Notes: a model not told the origin generated them from the sequence alone. DNA of 64,000 nt from Stenomitos rutilans HA7619-LM2 (GCA_019358945.1 JAHHIE010000003.1:62001-126000); one strand, 5' to 3'; shown: positions 45,473 to 54,449, numbered from the stretch's first letter. Translations and numbers: made by a program.

Positions 45473-45949
45473 ATGAGGCTTAGTCTAGTGCGTTGTTTTC
45501 ACGTGGCACTAAGAGCTATACGCACCAACAGCGCGATCGGATTCATTGACGTACAGAATTGTTGGTGTTGAAGGTATGAAGCCGTGACAGCAAACAGGAA
45601 TTGGGTTCCTGCAATGGTCGGCGATTGAAAGTGTGAATCTGCACAGGTAAAAAGCGGCTCTGCTTGGAGAAGCGGTTTCAGTGAAAAAGACGCCTATCTC
45701 GTAGCGAGTGAGCGGCCAGTAGATTTGAGCTATTGCTTGAGAATCAGCACACGACGCTTCTGGGCGATCAAGCGCAAAAAATAAGCTAATGCAGCAGCAG
45801 AAAGCGACTGAATTTTTCCAGCTATCTAGAAGCGAGGAGCTAATGGAGATGACTACCATCCAATGCGGCAAAGGACGAACGAAGCATTTTGCCGAGCTTT
45901 TAGCACCAATCGGTACAATGGAGGCGAAGTGCCGCTTTAGGTTCGCTGC

Positions 45950-47299
45950 ATGACCGCCAGCCCGGATTTTTGGAAAAAGCTTTACACTGCCTTTGATCCG
46001 TTTCGACCATTGCCCGCGAATGATCCGGCCTGGGTGGATTGTGCATCGGTGCGAGGCGAGGAGGATATTCTGCAAGGGCTGGGGCTAGAGATTGCCCGAT
46101 CGGAGAAAGTGACCTGCCAACTCTATGCGGGTCATCGGGGCGCGGGCAAATCTACCGAATTGCTGCGGCTTCAGGATGACTTACAACGCCAGGGCTTTCG
46201 GGTGGTCTATTTTGCTGCCGATGATGGTGATTTAGAACCCGAAAATACCGAATACAGCGATATTTTGCTGGCCTGTGCGCGGCAACTGATTAGCAAACTG
46301 CGATCGCAGCCTGGACAGGATGACAAATTTCGAGAGTGGGTGAATCGCCTGCTGCGAGATCTGCGAGATTTGGGGGTGACGGAGCTATCGCTGGATGAGT
46401 TGAGTTATGAGACACCCGAAACACCGCTGGGGAAAGTCTCTACCACGATTAAAACCAATGTCAGCAAGCAACAGGTGATTCGCCGTCAGGTGGAACAACA
46501 GGCAGAATCACTGATTGATATTTTGAATGACTTTATTGGCAAAGCGTTAGGTGATCGCAAGCCTCAAGAGCTAGTGCTGATGGTGGATAATCTCGATCGC
46601 ATTATCGAACGGCGCGACAGTGACAATCAGCCAAGCAATTACGAGCAAATTTTTGTCAACCATAGCGATCAATTGCGGGCGCTCAACTGCCATGTGATTT
46701 ATACCGTGCCGATTTCCCTTGCCTATTCGGTGCATTTGACGGCAATGGAGGAGCGCTATAAGCCAGTAGAAGTGCTGCCGATGATTATGCTCAAAACACC
46801 AGAGGGGGAGATCAGTGAAACTGGAATGCTAAAGCTGAAGGAATTGATTCGCCAGCGGTTTCGGTTTGCCCAATCGGGGGTGGAACTGGAAGCGGCATTT
46901 GAGTCGGCGGAGGCATTAGATAAGCTGTGTGAAATGAGTGGTGGGCACGTTCGCAACTTGATGAATTTGATGAAGGCGGCGTTGCAGAACACGCGGGAGT
47001 TACCGATTTCAACCCGATCGGTGCAGCGGGCAATTTCGGAACTGCGAGATACCTACCGGAAAGTGATTGACGGACACGAATGGGAAGCGTTGGTGCGGGT
47101 GTCTCAAGAGAAGCTCATCACCGAGAATGACGATCAATTTCGCAGTTTGCTGTTTCGCCGCTGCATCTTAGAATATCGCTACATTGATGGCGAGGGCGAG
47201 GTGCAGGTTTGGCATGATGTGCATCCGCTGGTACGTGGGTTGGATGGGTTTAAGCGGGCGTTAGAGCGGCATGAGCACGGGAGCCAAAGGAGCGAGTGA
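45950..47299 (+). CDS. AAA/STAND-like P-loop ATPase
   Basis: A 449-residue ATPase. The P-loop GHRGAGKST is at 61-69 and Walker B at about 206-215 (LVLMVDNLD). The region between is rich in charged helices. The C-terminal third (KVIDGHEWEALVRV ... FRRCILEYRYIDGEGEVQVWHDVHPLV) resembles the winged-helix end of such ATPases. No membrane segment or signal peptide is present. The stop codon TGA is followed after one base by the ATG of a TPR gene with its own ribosome site inside this gene's end, so translation is probably coupled. The role could be signalling or defense; this is inferred from architecture. Confidence 0.85.
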   Translation: MTASPDFWKKLYTAFDPFRPLPANDPAWVDCASVRGEEDILQGLGLEIARSEKVTCQLYAGHRGAGKSTELLRLQDDLQRQGFRVVYFAADDGDLEPENTEYSDILLACARQLISKLRSQPGQDDKFREWVNRLLRDLRDLGVTELSLDELSYETPETPLGKVSTTIKTNVSKQQVIRRQVEQQAESLIDILNDFIGKALGDRKPQELVLMVDNLDRIIERRDSDNQPSNYEQIFVNHSDQLRALNCHVIYTVPISLAYSVHLTAMEERYKPVEVLPMIMLKTPEGEISETGMLKLKELIRQRFRFAQSGVELEAAFESAEALDKLCEMSGGHVRNLMNLMKAALQNTRELPISTRSVQRAISELRDTYRKVIDGHEWEALVRVSQEKLITENDDQFRSLLFRRCILEYRYIDGEGEVQVWHDVHPLVRGLDGFKRALERHEHGSQRSE

Positions 47300-47300
47300 A

Positions 47301-49577
47301 ATGGTAGCGACTGGGGAAATCAACTGGGATGAGGATGTGGTTGCTGACCCGGCAGAGTCCTATGAATCGCTGGAGCGATCGCTCCAGCGCACGGAAGGGT
47401 TCGGCTTATTCTTTGTCCGCTGTGTACCGGGCGATCAGGCGGATTTGGTGCAGCGCCTCCAAGCAGATTTGCCCACGTTACACATGCAGCGGTTAGTGCT
47501 GAACGAAGAACTGGTCGATGGCAACCTGTACCAGCGGGTAGCGACGCTGCCCGATATGGCTGAAATCAACGTGCTATTTATTTCTGGGTTAGAAAAGTCC
47601 TTAGACCCTTACGTTAAGTCGGGCTATGGCGGTCAGGGTGACTACTACAAACTTGACACGGTGCCCCGCGTGTTGGGGCATTTGAATTTGCAGCGAGAGC
47701 GCTTTCGGGATGATTTTCCGTTCTGTTTGGTGTTCTTTCTGTCTGCCTTTGGCATTAAATACATTGCGCGTCGGGCACCCGATTTCTTTGACTGGCGATC
47801 GGGCATCTTTGAGTTTGTCCCCGATTCCGAAACCGTTGGCAAATTGACGCAGGAACTCCAGGGAGACTATCAGGAGTATCTAACCTGGAGCCATTCGCAA
47901 CGCATGGATCGCATCCGCGAGATTCAAGGCATCCTGGAAGAAGATCAACAGACTCCAGCGCAGCAAGCCAGTTTGTGGTTTGAAAAAGGTAATATTCTCT
48001 TTGCTGATGAAAACTATGAAGTGGCGATCGCCAGCTATGACAAAGCGATTGAGGTCAAACCAGACGATGATAAAGCCTGGCTCTACCGAGGTCATGTGCT
48101 GTCTGACTTAAAGCGCTATGAGGAGGCAATTGCTAGCTACGATAAAGCGATTGAGATCGAACCGGACTACTACGAAGCCTGGAACGCACGTGGAATTACG
48201 CTACATGATTTAGGACGTTATGAGGAAGCCGTTATTAACTATGATCGAGCACTTAAGCTAAAGTCAAATTTGGGCTATGTTTGGCGTAATCGGGGACAAG
48301 CGCTCAGCGCACTAAAAAATTATGAAGAAGCAGTCTCTAACTTTAACAAAGCTCTGAGAATTAAACCTGATGACAATTATGCTTGGCTTCTCCGGGGTGA
48401 TGTATTACACACCATAAAACAATATGATGATGCACTCGCTAGCTACAACAATGCTTTGAAGATTGAGCCTGACAAGTATGCTTGGCGGCGGCGAGGTCGG
48501 TTGCTGGCAGATCTAAATCAATATCAAGAGGCAATTTACAGTTTTGAAAAAGCATTGGAGATTGATTCAAGTTATATATATGCTTGGAATGATCGCGGCA
48601 GTGTTCTGAGACGTTTGAAACAAACAGAAGAAGCAGTTAAAAACTTTAATCAAGCCCTAGAGAGTGATTCTAATAACTACTATCTTTGGAGGTCACGAGG
48701 TATTGAACTTTGTAGGCTAAAAGCTTATGAAGATGCACTCACCAGCCTTGACAAGGCTTTAGAAATCAAACCGCTCAGCAATGATTATGCTGATCTTTAT
48801 TATACTTGGAAGTTCAGAGGTTATGTACTCAACGGTTTAAAGCGGTATCAAGAAGCAATTATTAGTTTTGATAAAGCTCTAGCTTTTCAACTAGATAGCA
48901 ATTTCTTTGACCGCTACTATGCTTTAAAGGGTCTTGGATTTGCCTTCTGGAAGTTAGGTAGATATAGTCAGGCAATTGAAAGTTTTTATCAAACTATTGT
49001 TGTAATTTATAAAACTCTTCGGAAAGCTAGGCTTAATTCGTACAAGATTTGGCTCAGAATAGGAGCCAATGTTTTATTGAAAAATCTACGATTGATACGA
49101 TTTGCTTCAAGCTTAACAGCATTACTCAAGCGATGGTTCAAGCGTCAGACAATCTGTGATTTCGATGCAGCACTCAAATATAGGCCGGATGACTATGAAG
49201 CTTGGTATAACTTAGGTAATGCTCTTAGAAGGCTAGAATGCTACAGTGAGGCAGTCGCCAGCTATGATAAATCCCTAGCAATTAAGCCGCACCAGCCTGA
49301 TACTTGGAGCAAGCGAGGAACTGCGCTAGTTTATTTGAGTCGCTATGAAGAAGCACTTGTCAGCTATGATGAAGCCCTTCAGACTCAGCCTGACTTTGCA
49401 CCTGCATATTACAACAAAGCCTGCTGTTATGGATTGCAGAAAAACGTTGATTTAGCCATTGAAAACTTACAGCAGTCCATTATCCTGGATTCCGAGTATT
49501 GGGAGATGGCAAAAACAGACTCGGATTTTGATGGCATTCGAGACGATGAGCGGTTTCGGGCGGTGATTGGGGTATAG
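47301..49577 (+). CDS. TPR protein with N-terminal degenerate NTPase-like domain
   Basis: A 758-residue partner of the ATPase. The start is the ATG at 47301, eight bases after AAAGGAG; the frame also reads back 10 codons into the previous gene. Residues 1-215 look like a nucleotide-binding fold without a P-loop (EGFGLFFVRCVPGDQADLVQRL, INVLFISGLEKSL, and RRAPDFFDWRSGIFEF). From about residue 230 a long TPR array begins (repeats such as YEEAIASYDKAIEIEPDYYEAW). It is interrupted near residues 575-615 by a basic non-TPR insert (LLKNLRLIRFASSLTALL). The central array DNA is more AT-rich than the ends. It probably acts as a scaffold or sensor for the ATPase. Confidence 0.85.
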   Translation: MVATGEINWDEDVVADPAESYESLERSLQRTEGFGLFFVRCVPGDQADLVQRLQADLPTLHMQRLVLNEELVDGNLYQRVATLPDMAEINVLFISGLEKSLDPYVKSGYGGQGDYYKLDTVPRVLGHLNLQRERFRDDFPFCLVFFLSAFGIKYIARRAPDFFDWRSGIFEFVPDSETVGKLTQELQGDYQEYLTWSHSQRMDRIREIQGILEEDQQTPAQQASLWFEKGNILFADENYEVAIASYDKAIEVKPDDDKAWLYRGHVLSDLKRYEEAIASYDKAIEIEPDYYEAWNARGITLHDLGRYEEAVINYDRALKLKSNLGYVWRNRGQALSALKNYEEAVSNFNKALRIKPDDNYAWLLRGDVLHTIKQYDDALASYNNALKIEPDKYAWRRRGRLLADLNQYQEAIYSFEKALEIDSSYIYAWNDRGSVLRRLKQTEEAVKNFNQALESDSNNYYLWRSRGIELCRLKAYEDALTSLDKALEIKPLSNDYADLYYTWKFRGYVLNGLKRYQEAIISFDKALAFQLDSNFFDRYYALKGLGFAFWKLGRYSQAIESFYQTIVVIYKTLRKARLNSYKIWLRIGANVLLKNLRLIRFASSLTALLKRWFKRQTICDFDAALKYRPDDYEAWYNLGNALRRLECYSEAVASYDKSLAIKPHQPDTWSKRGTALVYLSRYEEALVSYDEALQTQPDFAPAYYNKACCYGLQKNVDLAIENLQQSIILDSEYWEMAKTDSDFDGIRDDERFRAVIGV

Positions 49578-49611
49578 GGTGTGGGGTGCTGCAATCGCTA
49601 TTGTCGCGTTA

Positions 49612-49842
49612 CATCCTGCGATCGGTGTGTTGGTTCATCACATTGCAACCTTGCTAACAAACGTCGTCACGTGTCTACCAATCGCACCAACCGTTGCTAG
49701 AACCATCGGTGTGTGTCTAACAAACGTCGCTACGTGACTAAGCGCGATCGGCGTGTTTCTAACAAACATCGTCATGATTGTTAGAAATGTCATCGTGTGA
49801 CTAACCACGATCGTCCTATTGCTAGGCGCGATCGCGTCGCGG
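49612..49842. repeat. Degenerate array with 21-base period
   Basis: About eleven units of 20-22 bases. Most begin CTA and contain ATCG or GTCG and a TGTG-like end; two examples are CTAACAAACGTCGTCACGTG (49654) and CTAACAAACGTCGCTACGTG (49717). CTA/TTA starts occur at 49654, 49675, 49697, 49717, 49738, 49759, 49781, 49801 and 49822. The array fills the spacer between the TPR gene and the convergent Uma2 gene. It is not a CRISPR: there are no constant repeats separated by unique spacers. Confidence 0.75.
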
Positions 49843-49852
49843 CTTCGATCGC

Positions 49853-50662
49853 TTACGGCTCCGATGACAAAAGCAAGGGTGCGATCGCCTCTGCACTTAG
49901 CCCTGTGAGTCTGGCAACCTGTTCTACCGTCATCCCCTCTGCCAGCAAGTTGCGTGCGGTTTGTAAGAGCTGCCCCTCTGCACTGTCCGCTCGTTGGCGT
50001 TCTTGTTCTGCGCGTTGACGTTCTTGCTCTGCGCGTTGCCATTCCTGTTCTGCGCGTTGATGTTCCTGTTCTTCAGGCGTTGGCAACAGGTCTCCTTCTA
50101 TCGTTGCCCAGCGCAGCCAGGTTGCATCAATTCCTTTGTAAGTGCCCTGCCAACGCTGCAAGGCTAACCCTAACGATTCACTCAGCAATTGCTCACGATC
50201 GTTGGGAACAAGGGGTTGATACCTATTTTGCTGCATTGCAAAACCAGCCCAGTCACTCGGATTAAAGGGGTCATACCAGAAGTATTCTGGCACTCGCATT
50301 TGATCTTGATAGATTAGCTTTTTCTTCGTTTTGTCAACGGCAGCAGTACTGTCTGACAGCAACTCAATCACGACATCGGGTGCTCTTTCTTCTTCCCACA
50401 CAACCCAACTTTTGCGTTCCCCTTTGGGCACTCCCAACACGGCAAAAAAGTCTGGTCCTTTAAAGTCCTGGTTTCGTACCTGCGCCAGACTGTAGTAGAC
50501 AAACATATTGCCCCCGACAAAGCCATCTTCTCGCTGAGCTAACCAGGGGGTGAGCACGTCGATCAGCAAGTCCATCTGGGTTTTGTGTCGCGCACTTTCC
50601 ATCGGGACACCATCATCGTAGGGAAGTTCCGCTTGGGTGGGTGGAAGTTCAAGTAGGGACAT
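49853..50662 (-). CDS. Uma2 family (DUF820) putative endonuclease
   Basis: A 269-residue member of Uma2, a family with a PD-(D/E)xK nuclease fold that is highly expanded in cyanobacteria. The core shows GPDFFAVLGVP, the APDVVIELLSDST segment (catalytic-type Asp and Glu), KKKLIYQDQMRVPEYFWYDP and ending W..GFAMQQNRYQPL. After the core comes a heptad-repeat coiled coil encoded by a 21-base tandem repeat (EQERQRA and variants, about residues 195-225). A short helix ends the protein. The biological role of the family is not established. Confidence 0.88.
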   Translation of the reverse strand: MSLLELPPTQAELPYDDGVPMESARHKTQMDLLIDVLTPWLAQREDGFVGGNMFVYYSLAQVRNQDFKGPDFFAVLGVPKGERKSWVVWEEERAPDVVIELLSDSTAAVDKTKKKLIYQDQMRVPEYFWYDPFNPSDWAGFAMQQNRYQPLVPNDREQLLSESLGLALQRWQGTYKGIDATWLRWATIEGDLLPTPEEQEHQRAEQEWQRAEQERQRAEQERQRADSAEGQLLQTARNLLAEGMTVEQVARLTGLSAEAIAPLLLSSEP

Positions 50663-50735
50663 CGCGTTTCACCAATAGAGGTTTCACCAGCAGGGTGGCT
50701 TGCAGCAGGTATTTCTATGGTACTGAACGGAATGC

Positions 50736-50782
50736 AAAAACGTTGTATTGCTGGGCGCGATCGCACCCAGCAACACAACGGT
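50736..50782 (-). terminator. Rho-independent terminator with HIP1 loop
   Basis: Arms CGTTGTATTGCTGGG and CCCAGCAACACAACG surround a loop containing the octamer GCGATCGC with a neighbouring base. On the minus strand TTTTT follows. Because the hairpin is downstream of the gene at 50818-51990, it most likely terminates that transcript. Confidence 0.75.
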
Positions 50783-50817
50783 GTGACTAGCTTCGTGAGG
50801 TGGTTTTTAAGGCTTAC

Positions 50818-51990
50818 TTAATGGTGATGGTGCCCGTGTCCATGCGAGTGCCCATGATCGTGGGAATGACCATGCCCGTGATCGTGATGCTCGCGGCTGT
50901 GGGCAAGGCTGGGATTTACTGCTAACGCTTGCTCTGCTAAGAGAGCCTCAATTTGTGGATGCGCCCACTCAGCGACCATCTTGAGAAAGTCAGAACGATC
51001 GTTGACGCATTCCATCTGCACATAGGTTACTTCAGGATGCTTGCGGCGCAGGGTATGAATGATGTGGTCTACATCCAACAGCGTTTCGTGGTTCTCAGTC
51101 GCAAAGCCGATCGGCATGAAAACGAGTGCTGTGGCACCCAGATCGATCAAGTTACTGGCAGCGAGTTCAGCGTTGGGTTGCGTCCATTCAATCAGCGGAG
51201 TCTGGTGATTCAGCCAGCCAACCGAGGTCAGAGGATAGCGGTAGATCAGCTTTTCACGCACGCGATCGTACAACGCCTGACTTTCATCAATCCCAGACGT
51301 AAAGCCTTTGGCCTTATGAGGGCAGCCGTGATTCATCAGCACAATGCCCGTTTGTGAAGGAAGGTGAGCCACTGCCAGATCGGTTTTGATCCTGTCTTCT
51401 ACCAGGTTGGCAAGCAGATCGATATACTCTGGCTCGTTGTAGAACGATGGAATGTAGCGCGTGCCTTTGACCCAATGCTCAGTGCCATCTGCAAGCTTCG
51501 CCAGCGCTTTGTTAACCTGCTCGACTGCAATGCCGCTGGTAAAGATGGAATCGACCACCAGCAGCGGATAAATGAGGATTTTGTCAAATCCTTCCGCTTT
51601 GACCTCTGCCAACACCTGCTCTGGTAGAAAAGGTGCACAGAAGTTGAATGCTTTGAAGACCTTGACGCGATCGCCCCAGCGGTCTTGCAGGTATTGTTCT
51701 ACACCCGCACGTTGGCGCTCAAAAATGGCGTTATGGGGCGAAATGAAATGATCGTGCTGATGACTCCACTCATGCAGGTCAAACGCGGCTAGCAGCTTTG
51801 CTAGCGGCGGATAGATCCAGGTTGGCACTGGGGCAAACTTTGCGGTCAATAGATTTAGCGCTTGCTCGTTATAGTTGGCAAAGTCTTCGTAGCTTTCCAC
51901 TTCGCCATAACCCATCAAGAGAACGGCAACCCGATCGTGAGCGCTGGATTCATTGACTAGGGGCTGGAGTTTTTCAGGAGTAGCGACCAC
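50818..51990 (-). CDS. Ferrochelatase-like protein with His-rich C-terminal tail
   Basis: A 390-residue member of the ferrochelatase superfamily. The metal-site His lies in VLMNHGCPHKAKG (compare SxHGxP in HemH) and the acidic partner in GFATENHETLLDVD. True cyanobacterial HemH ends in a chlorophyll-binding-like helix, which is absent. Instead the last 24 residues are almost all His, Gly and Ser in an HxH pattern, a likely Ni/Co/Zn storage or delivery segment. The N-terminal LLMGYGEVESYEDF is also unlike HemH. It could insert another metal or make a different tetrapyrrole; this is inference. A terminator follows. Confidence 0.8.
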   Translation of the reverse strand: MVATPEKLQPLVNESSAHDRVAVLLMGYGEVESYEDFANYNEQALNLLTAKFAPVPTWIYPPLAKLLAAFDLHEWSHQHDHFISPHNAIFERQRAGVEQYLQDRWGDRVKVFKAFNFCAPFLPEQVLAEVKAEGFDKILIYPLLVVDSIFTSGIAVEQVNKALAKLADGTEHWVKGTRYIPSFYNEPEYIDLLANLVEDRIKTDLAVAHLPSQTGIVLMNHGCPHKAKGFTSGIDESQALYDRVREKLIYRYPLTSVGWLNHQTPLIEWTQPNAELAASNLIDLGATALVFMPIGFATENHETLLDVDHIIHTLRRKHPEVTYVQMECVNDRSDFLKMVAEWAHPQIEALLAEQALAVNPSLAHSREHHDHGHGHSHDHGHSHGHGHHHH

Positions 51991-52293
51991 TGATACTGCC
52001 TCAACATGAATGGACTAAGCTGGGGAACGATCGCCTGAAGCTGCTATCCCAGTCATCTTTGAGACAAGAGGATAGGGCTTAGAAACGTTACCCATCATCG
52101 TCTAGCGTAACATCCCATCCGGGGGGACAGGACAAGCAATGTGTTTGAAAATGTTTAAGATGCACGAGGGGGTAGAAAGCTAAAGGCTGTAGCTTGCTTC
52201 CCAAAGGGTAGGCTGAGGGCTAGAGGCTAAAAGTAGGATGAGGGCTGAAGGCTAAAGGCTGATCGCTGGAAGCTGACCGCTGGGGGCTAAAGA
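51991..52293. other. Spacer with heptamer repeats, 303 bases
   Basis: Apart from the repeat at 52211-52292 no feature is recognised. It separates two divergent genes, whose promoters should lie between about 52000 and 52200. Confidence 0.45.
52211..52292. repeat. Degenerate heptamer repeat (GCTNAAG-type)
   Basis: Phrases such as GGCTGAGGGCTAGAGGCTAA and GGCTGAAGGCTAAAGGCTGA recur with a basic period of seven bases. The array runs up to the start codon of the next gene. Confidence 0.7.
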
Positions 52294-52869
52294 ATGACAG
52301 TTGTGCTTTGTCCTGGGGTGCACGATCGAGGGTTGACTCAGCAGTTTATTCAGGGTGTGCGGGAAGCCTCCAACGGCCTGGCCTTGCCGTCTAAATCACT
52401 GCTGGTGTTTCCCACAGAGCGATATCCTGCCTATTCAGGATGGCACGTGCTGCGGTTTCTCCATGAGCGAAACAGTCACAATCATCCGGATCTGAGGGTG
52501 AGTCCTCCGTTAGTGTTAATTGGGTTTAGTGCGGGCGTTGTGGGTGCCATGAGTGCGGCTCTGGTCTGGCAGGGGTGGAGGGGAACCGTTAAAGCGGTGC
52601 TGGCGATCGATGGTTGGGGTGTGCCGCTTGTCGGTGGCTTTCCGGTGCACCGCTTCAGCCATGATTGCTTTACCCATTGGAGTTCGGCTCCGCTGGGTGC
52701 TGGTGAGGACAGTTTCTATGCTGACCCTGGTGTGGCGCACCTTGAGCTTTGGCGATCGCCCCAAACGGCAGATGGCTGGTGGCTGACACCTGATGCAGCC
52801 AGACCCCCGATAGCTCTGTCAGCGGCCAATTTTCTAACTGCCCTGTTACGCCGTTACGATGAATTGTGA
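52294..52869 (+). CDS. Conserved hypothetical protein, alpha/beta-hydrolase-like
   Basis: A 191-residue protein beginning MTVVLCPGVHDRGLTQQFIQG. It contains a nucleophile-elbow-like GFSAGVVG near residue 77 (G-x-S-x-G), but the remaining hydrolase landmarks are weak, and HLELWRSPQTADGWW is not a typical catalytic His region. I recall similar proteins in cyanobacteria with no assigned role. It has no signal peptide. The heptamer repeat reaches the start codon, so the ribosome site must lie in repeat DNA. Confidence 0.65.
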   Translation: MTVVLCPGVHDRGLTQQFIQGVREASNGLALPSKSLLVFPTERYPAYSGWHVLRFLHERNSHNHPDLRVSPPLVLIGFSAGVVGAMSAALVWQGWRGTVKAVLAIDGWGVPLVGGFPVHRFSHDCFTHWSSAPLGAGEDSFYADPGVAHLELWRSPQTADGWWLTPDAARPPIALSAANFLTALLRRYDEL

Positions 52870-53050
52870 GGAGTAACGTGAAAGATAAGGTTGTTTATTT
52901 TCTGCTCTGCTTTGATGTGGGAACACTAAAATAGCTCAGCTTGCTGCTTTGGAGATTGGTCGCGATCGCATTCCAATCGCCACACCATCCCATTGCACAT
53001 CAAGGGAGGACATCCACCTGGTTCCCAAACGCTTTTCTAGACAAAACGCT

Positions 53051-54295
53051 ATGCTTCCAACCAATCCTTCTGATGGCGGGTTTGGTACACTCCTCAAGAA
53101 TCGACCTTTTTTGGCGCTGTGGACGGCGCAAGTCTTATCGCAGGTGGCCGATAAGATCTTTTTTGTTTTTTTGATTGCGTTACTGGTCAACTATCAGCCA
53201 GCACCGGGTCTGGCAAATTCGGCCCGTTCAGCGCTGATGTTTGCCATCACCCTGCCAGCCATTATGTTTGGTTCGGCGGCGGGCATTTTTGTCGATCGCT
53301 TCGACAAACGACAAATTCTCGTCGGCTGTAATCTTCTGCGCGGCGTGTTGATTCTCGCTATGCCGCTGTTGCCCAAAGCGTTTGTTGTGCTCTTAGTCAT
53401 TGGCTTTATCGAATCTACGCTAACCCAGTTTTTTGCACCAGCAGAACAGGCCGCCATTCCGCTGTTGGTGCCTCGTCAGGGATTGATGAGTGCCAATGCG
53501 CTTTTTACCACCACGTTGATGGGGTCGCTAATTGTGGGCTTTGCGATCGGCGACCCGTTGCTGACCCTGGCAAAAGCAGGGGGGCCGTTTGGGCAGGCGT
53601 TCTTAATTGGTGGGCTTTATCTCATCGGTGCGGCCATCCTGTCTTGCCTGCCCATTCACAAAAGTGGCGCTGACCCTCAGATTGTGCAAGCCCATCCCTG
53701 GAGCGACTTTAAAGCAGGGTTGTCTTACCTGAGGCAAGATCGTCTGGTGAGCAGTGCGATGGTGCAGTTGACTATTCTGTACTCTGTCTTTGCGGCTCTG
53801 ACGGTGCTAACCATTAACCTGGTGGAAGAAATTGGGTTAGCGTCTACTCAGTTTGGCTTTTTGCTGGCAGCGGCGGGCATTGGCATGGTGTTTGGTGCGG
53901 CAGTGCTAGGCCACTGGGGCGATCGCCTACACCACAAGCCGCTTCCCCTGATTGGCTTTCTCATCATGGCCGCAGGGCTAACGGTGTTTACGTTCACTAG
54001 CCATCTGTGGGTAGGCTTGGGCTTGAGTGCCATGCTGGGGGTGGGCGCTTCGATGGTCGGGGTTCCCATGCAGACCCTCATTCAACGCCAAACGCCAGAG
54101 TCTATGCGCGGTAAAGTGTTTGGCTTTCAGAATAATGTGGTGAATATTGCCCTAAGCGTACCGCTGGCGATCGCGGGGCCACTCACGGATGCGGTGGGAC
54201 TACGCGTTGTGCTGCTGGGCATGGGCGCGATCGTGAGTCTCGTTGGCATTTGGGCATGGCGGAGTACCCGTCATGTTCTGCAGAATGTGATCTAG
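53051..54295 (+). CDS. Major facilitator superfamily transporter
   Basis: A 414-residue MFS protein with about twelve membrane segments. The ATG at 53051 (MLPTNPSDGGFGTLLKNRPF) is chosen because it starts just before the first helix; the frame goes on upstream for 34 codons that look non-coding. The motif A-like segment FVDRFDKRQILVGCNLLRG sits between helices 2 and 3. It resembles EntS/multidrug exporters of the DHA3 type (ALWTAQVLSQVADKIFFV). The substrate is unknown. It is separated from the TetR gene by about 210 bases. Confidence 0.88.
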   Translation: MLPTNPSDGGFGTLLKNRPFLALWTAQVLSQVADKIFFVFLIALLVNYQPAPGLANSARSALMFAITLPAIMFGSAAGIFVDRFDKRQILVGCNLLRGVLILAMPLLPKAFVVLLVIGFIESTLTQFFAPAEQAAIPLLVPRQGLMSANALFTTTLMGSLIVGFAIGDPLLTLAKAGGPFGQAFLIGGLYLIGAAILSCLPIHKSGADPQIVQAHPWSDFKAGLSYLRQDRLVSSAMVQLTILYSVFAALTVLTINLVEEIGLASTQFGFLLAAAGIGMVFGAAVLGHWGDRLHHKPLPLIGFLIMAAGLTVFTFTSHLWVGLGLSAMLGVGASMVGVPMQTLIQRQTPESMRGKVFGFQNNVVNIALSVPLAIAGPLTDAVGLRVVLLGMGAIVSLVGIWAWRSTRHVLQNVI

Positions 54296-54449
54296 AAGGC
54301 AGAAGGTAAAAGGTAGAGGGTAGAGGACTAGCAGACCACTGTCCACTACTCCTCACTGTTGAGATTAGATTTAGAAGCAACAGCGACAAAACTCTGCGTT
54401 CTCCGCGCCTATGCGGTCATTTCACCATCTTCTTCACGTCCTCGATCGT

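Larger units (their letters stand above)
45246..45949. other. Spacer of about 700 bases with tandem repeat and hairpin
   Basis: It lies between divergent treZ and the AAA gene and contains the 23-base tandem repeat and hairpin listed separately. A long minus-strand frame over 45509-46075 overlaps the AAA gene and looks spurious. No tRNA or known RNA is recognised. Confidence 0.45.

Noticed and set aside
45509-46075. 188-codon open frame on the minus strand
   Set aside because: It overlaps the start of the AAA ATPase on the other strand, has no domain pattern and a biased composition; judged a shadow.
49612-49842. Possible CRISPR array
   Set aside because: Units are contiguous and degenerate, without constant repeats separated by unique spacers; no cas genes are present.
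49638-50042. 134-codon open frame over the 21-base array
   Set aside because: Its apparent seven-residue repeats are a by-product of the DNA period and its start is inside Uma2 in another frame.
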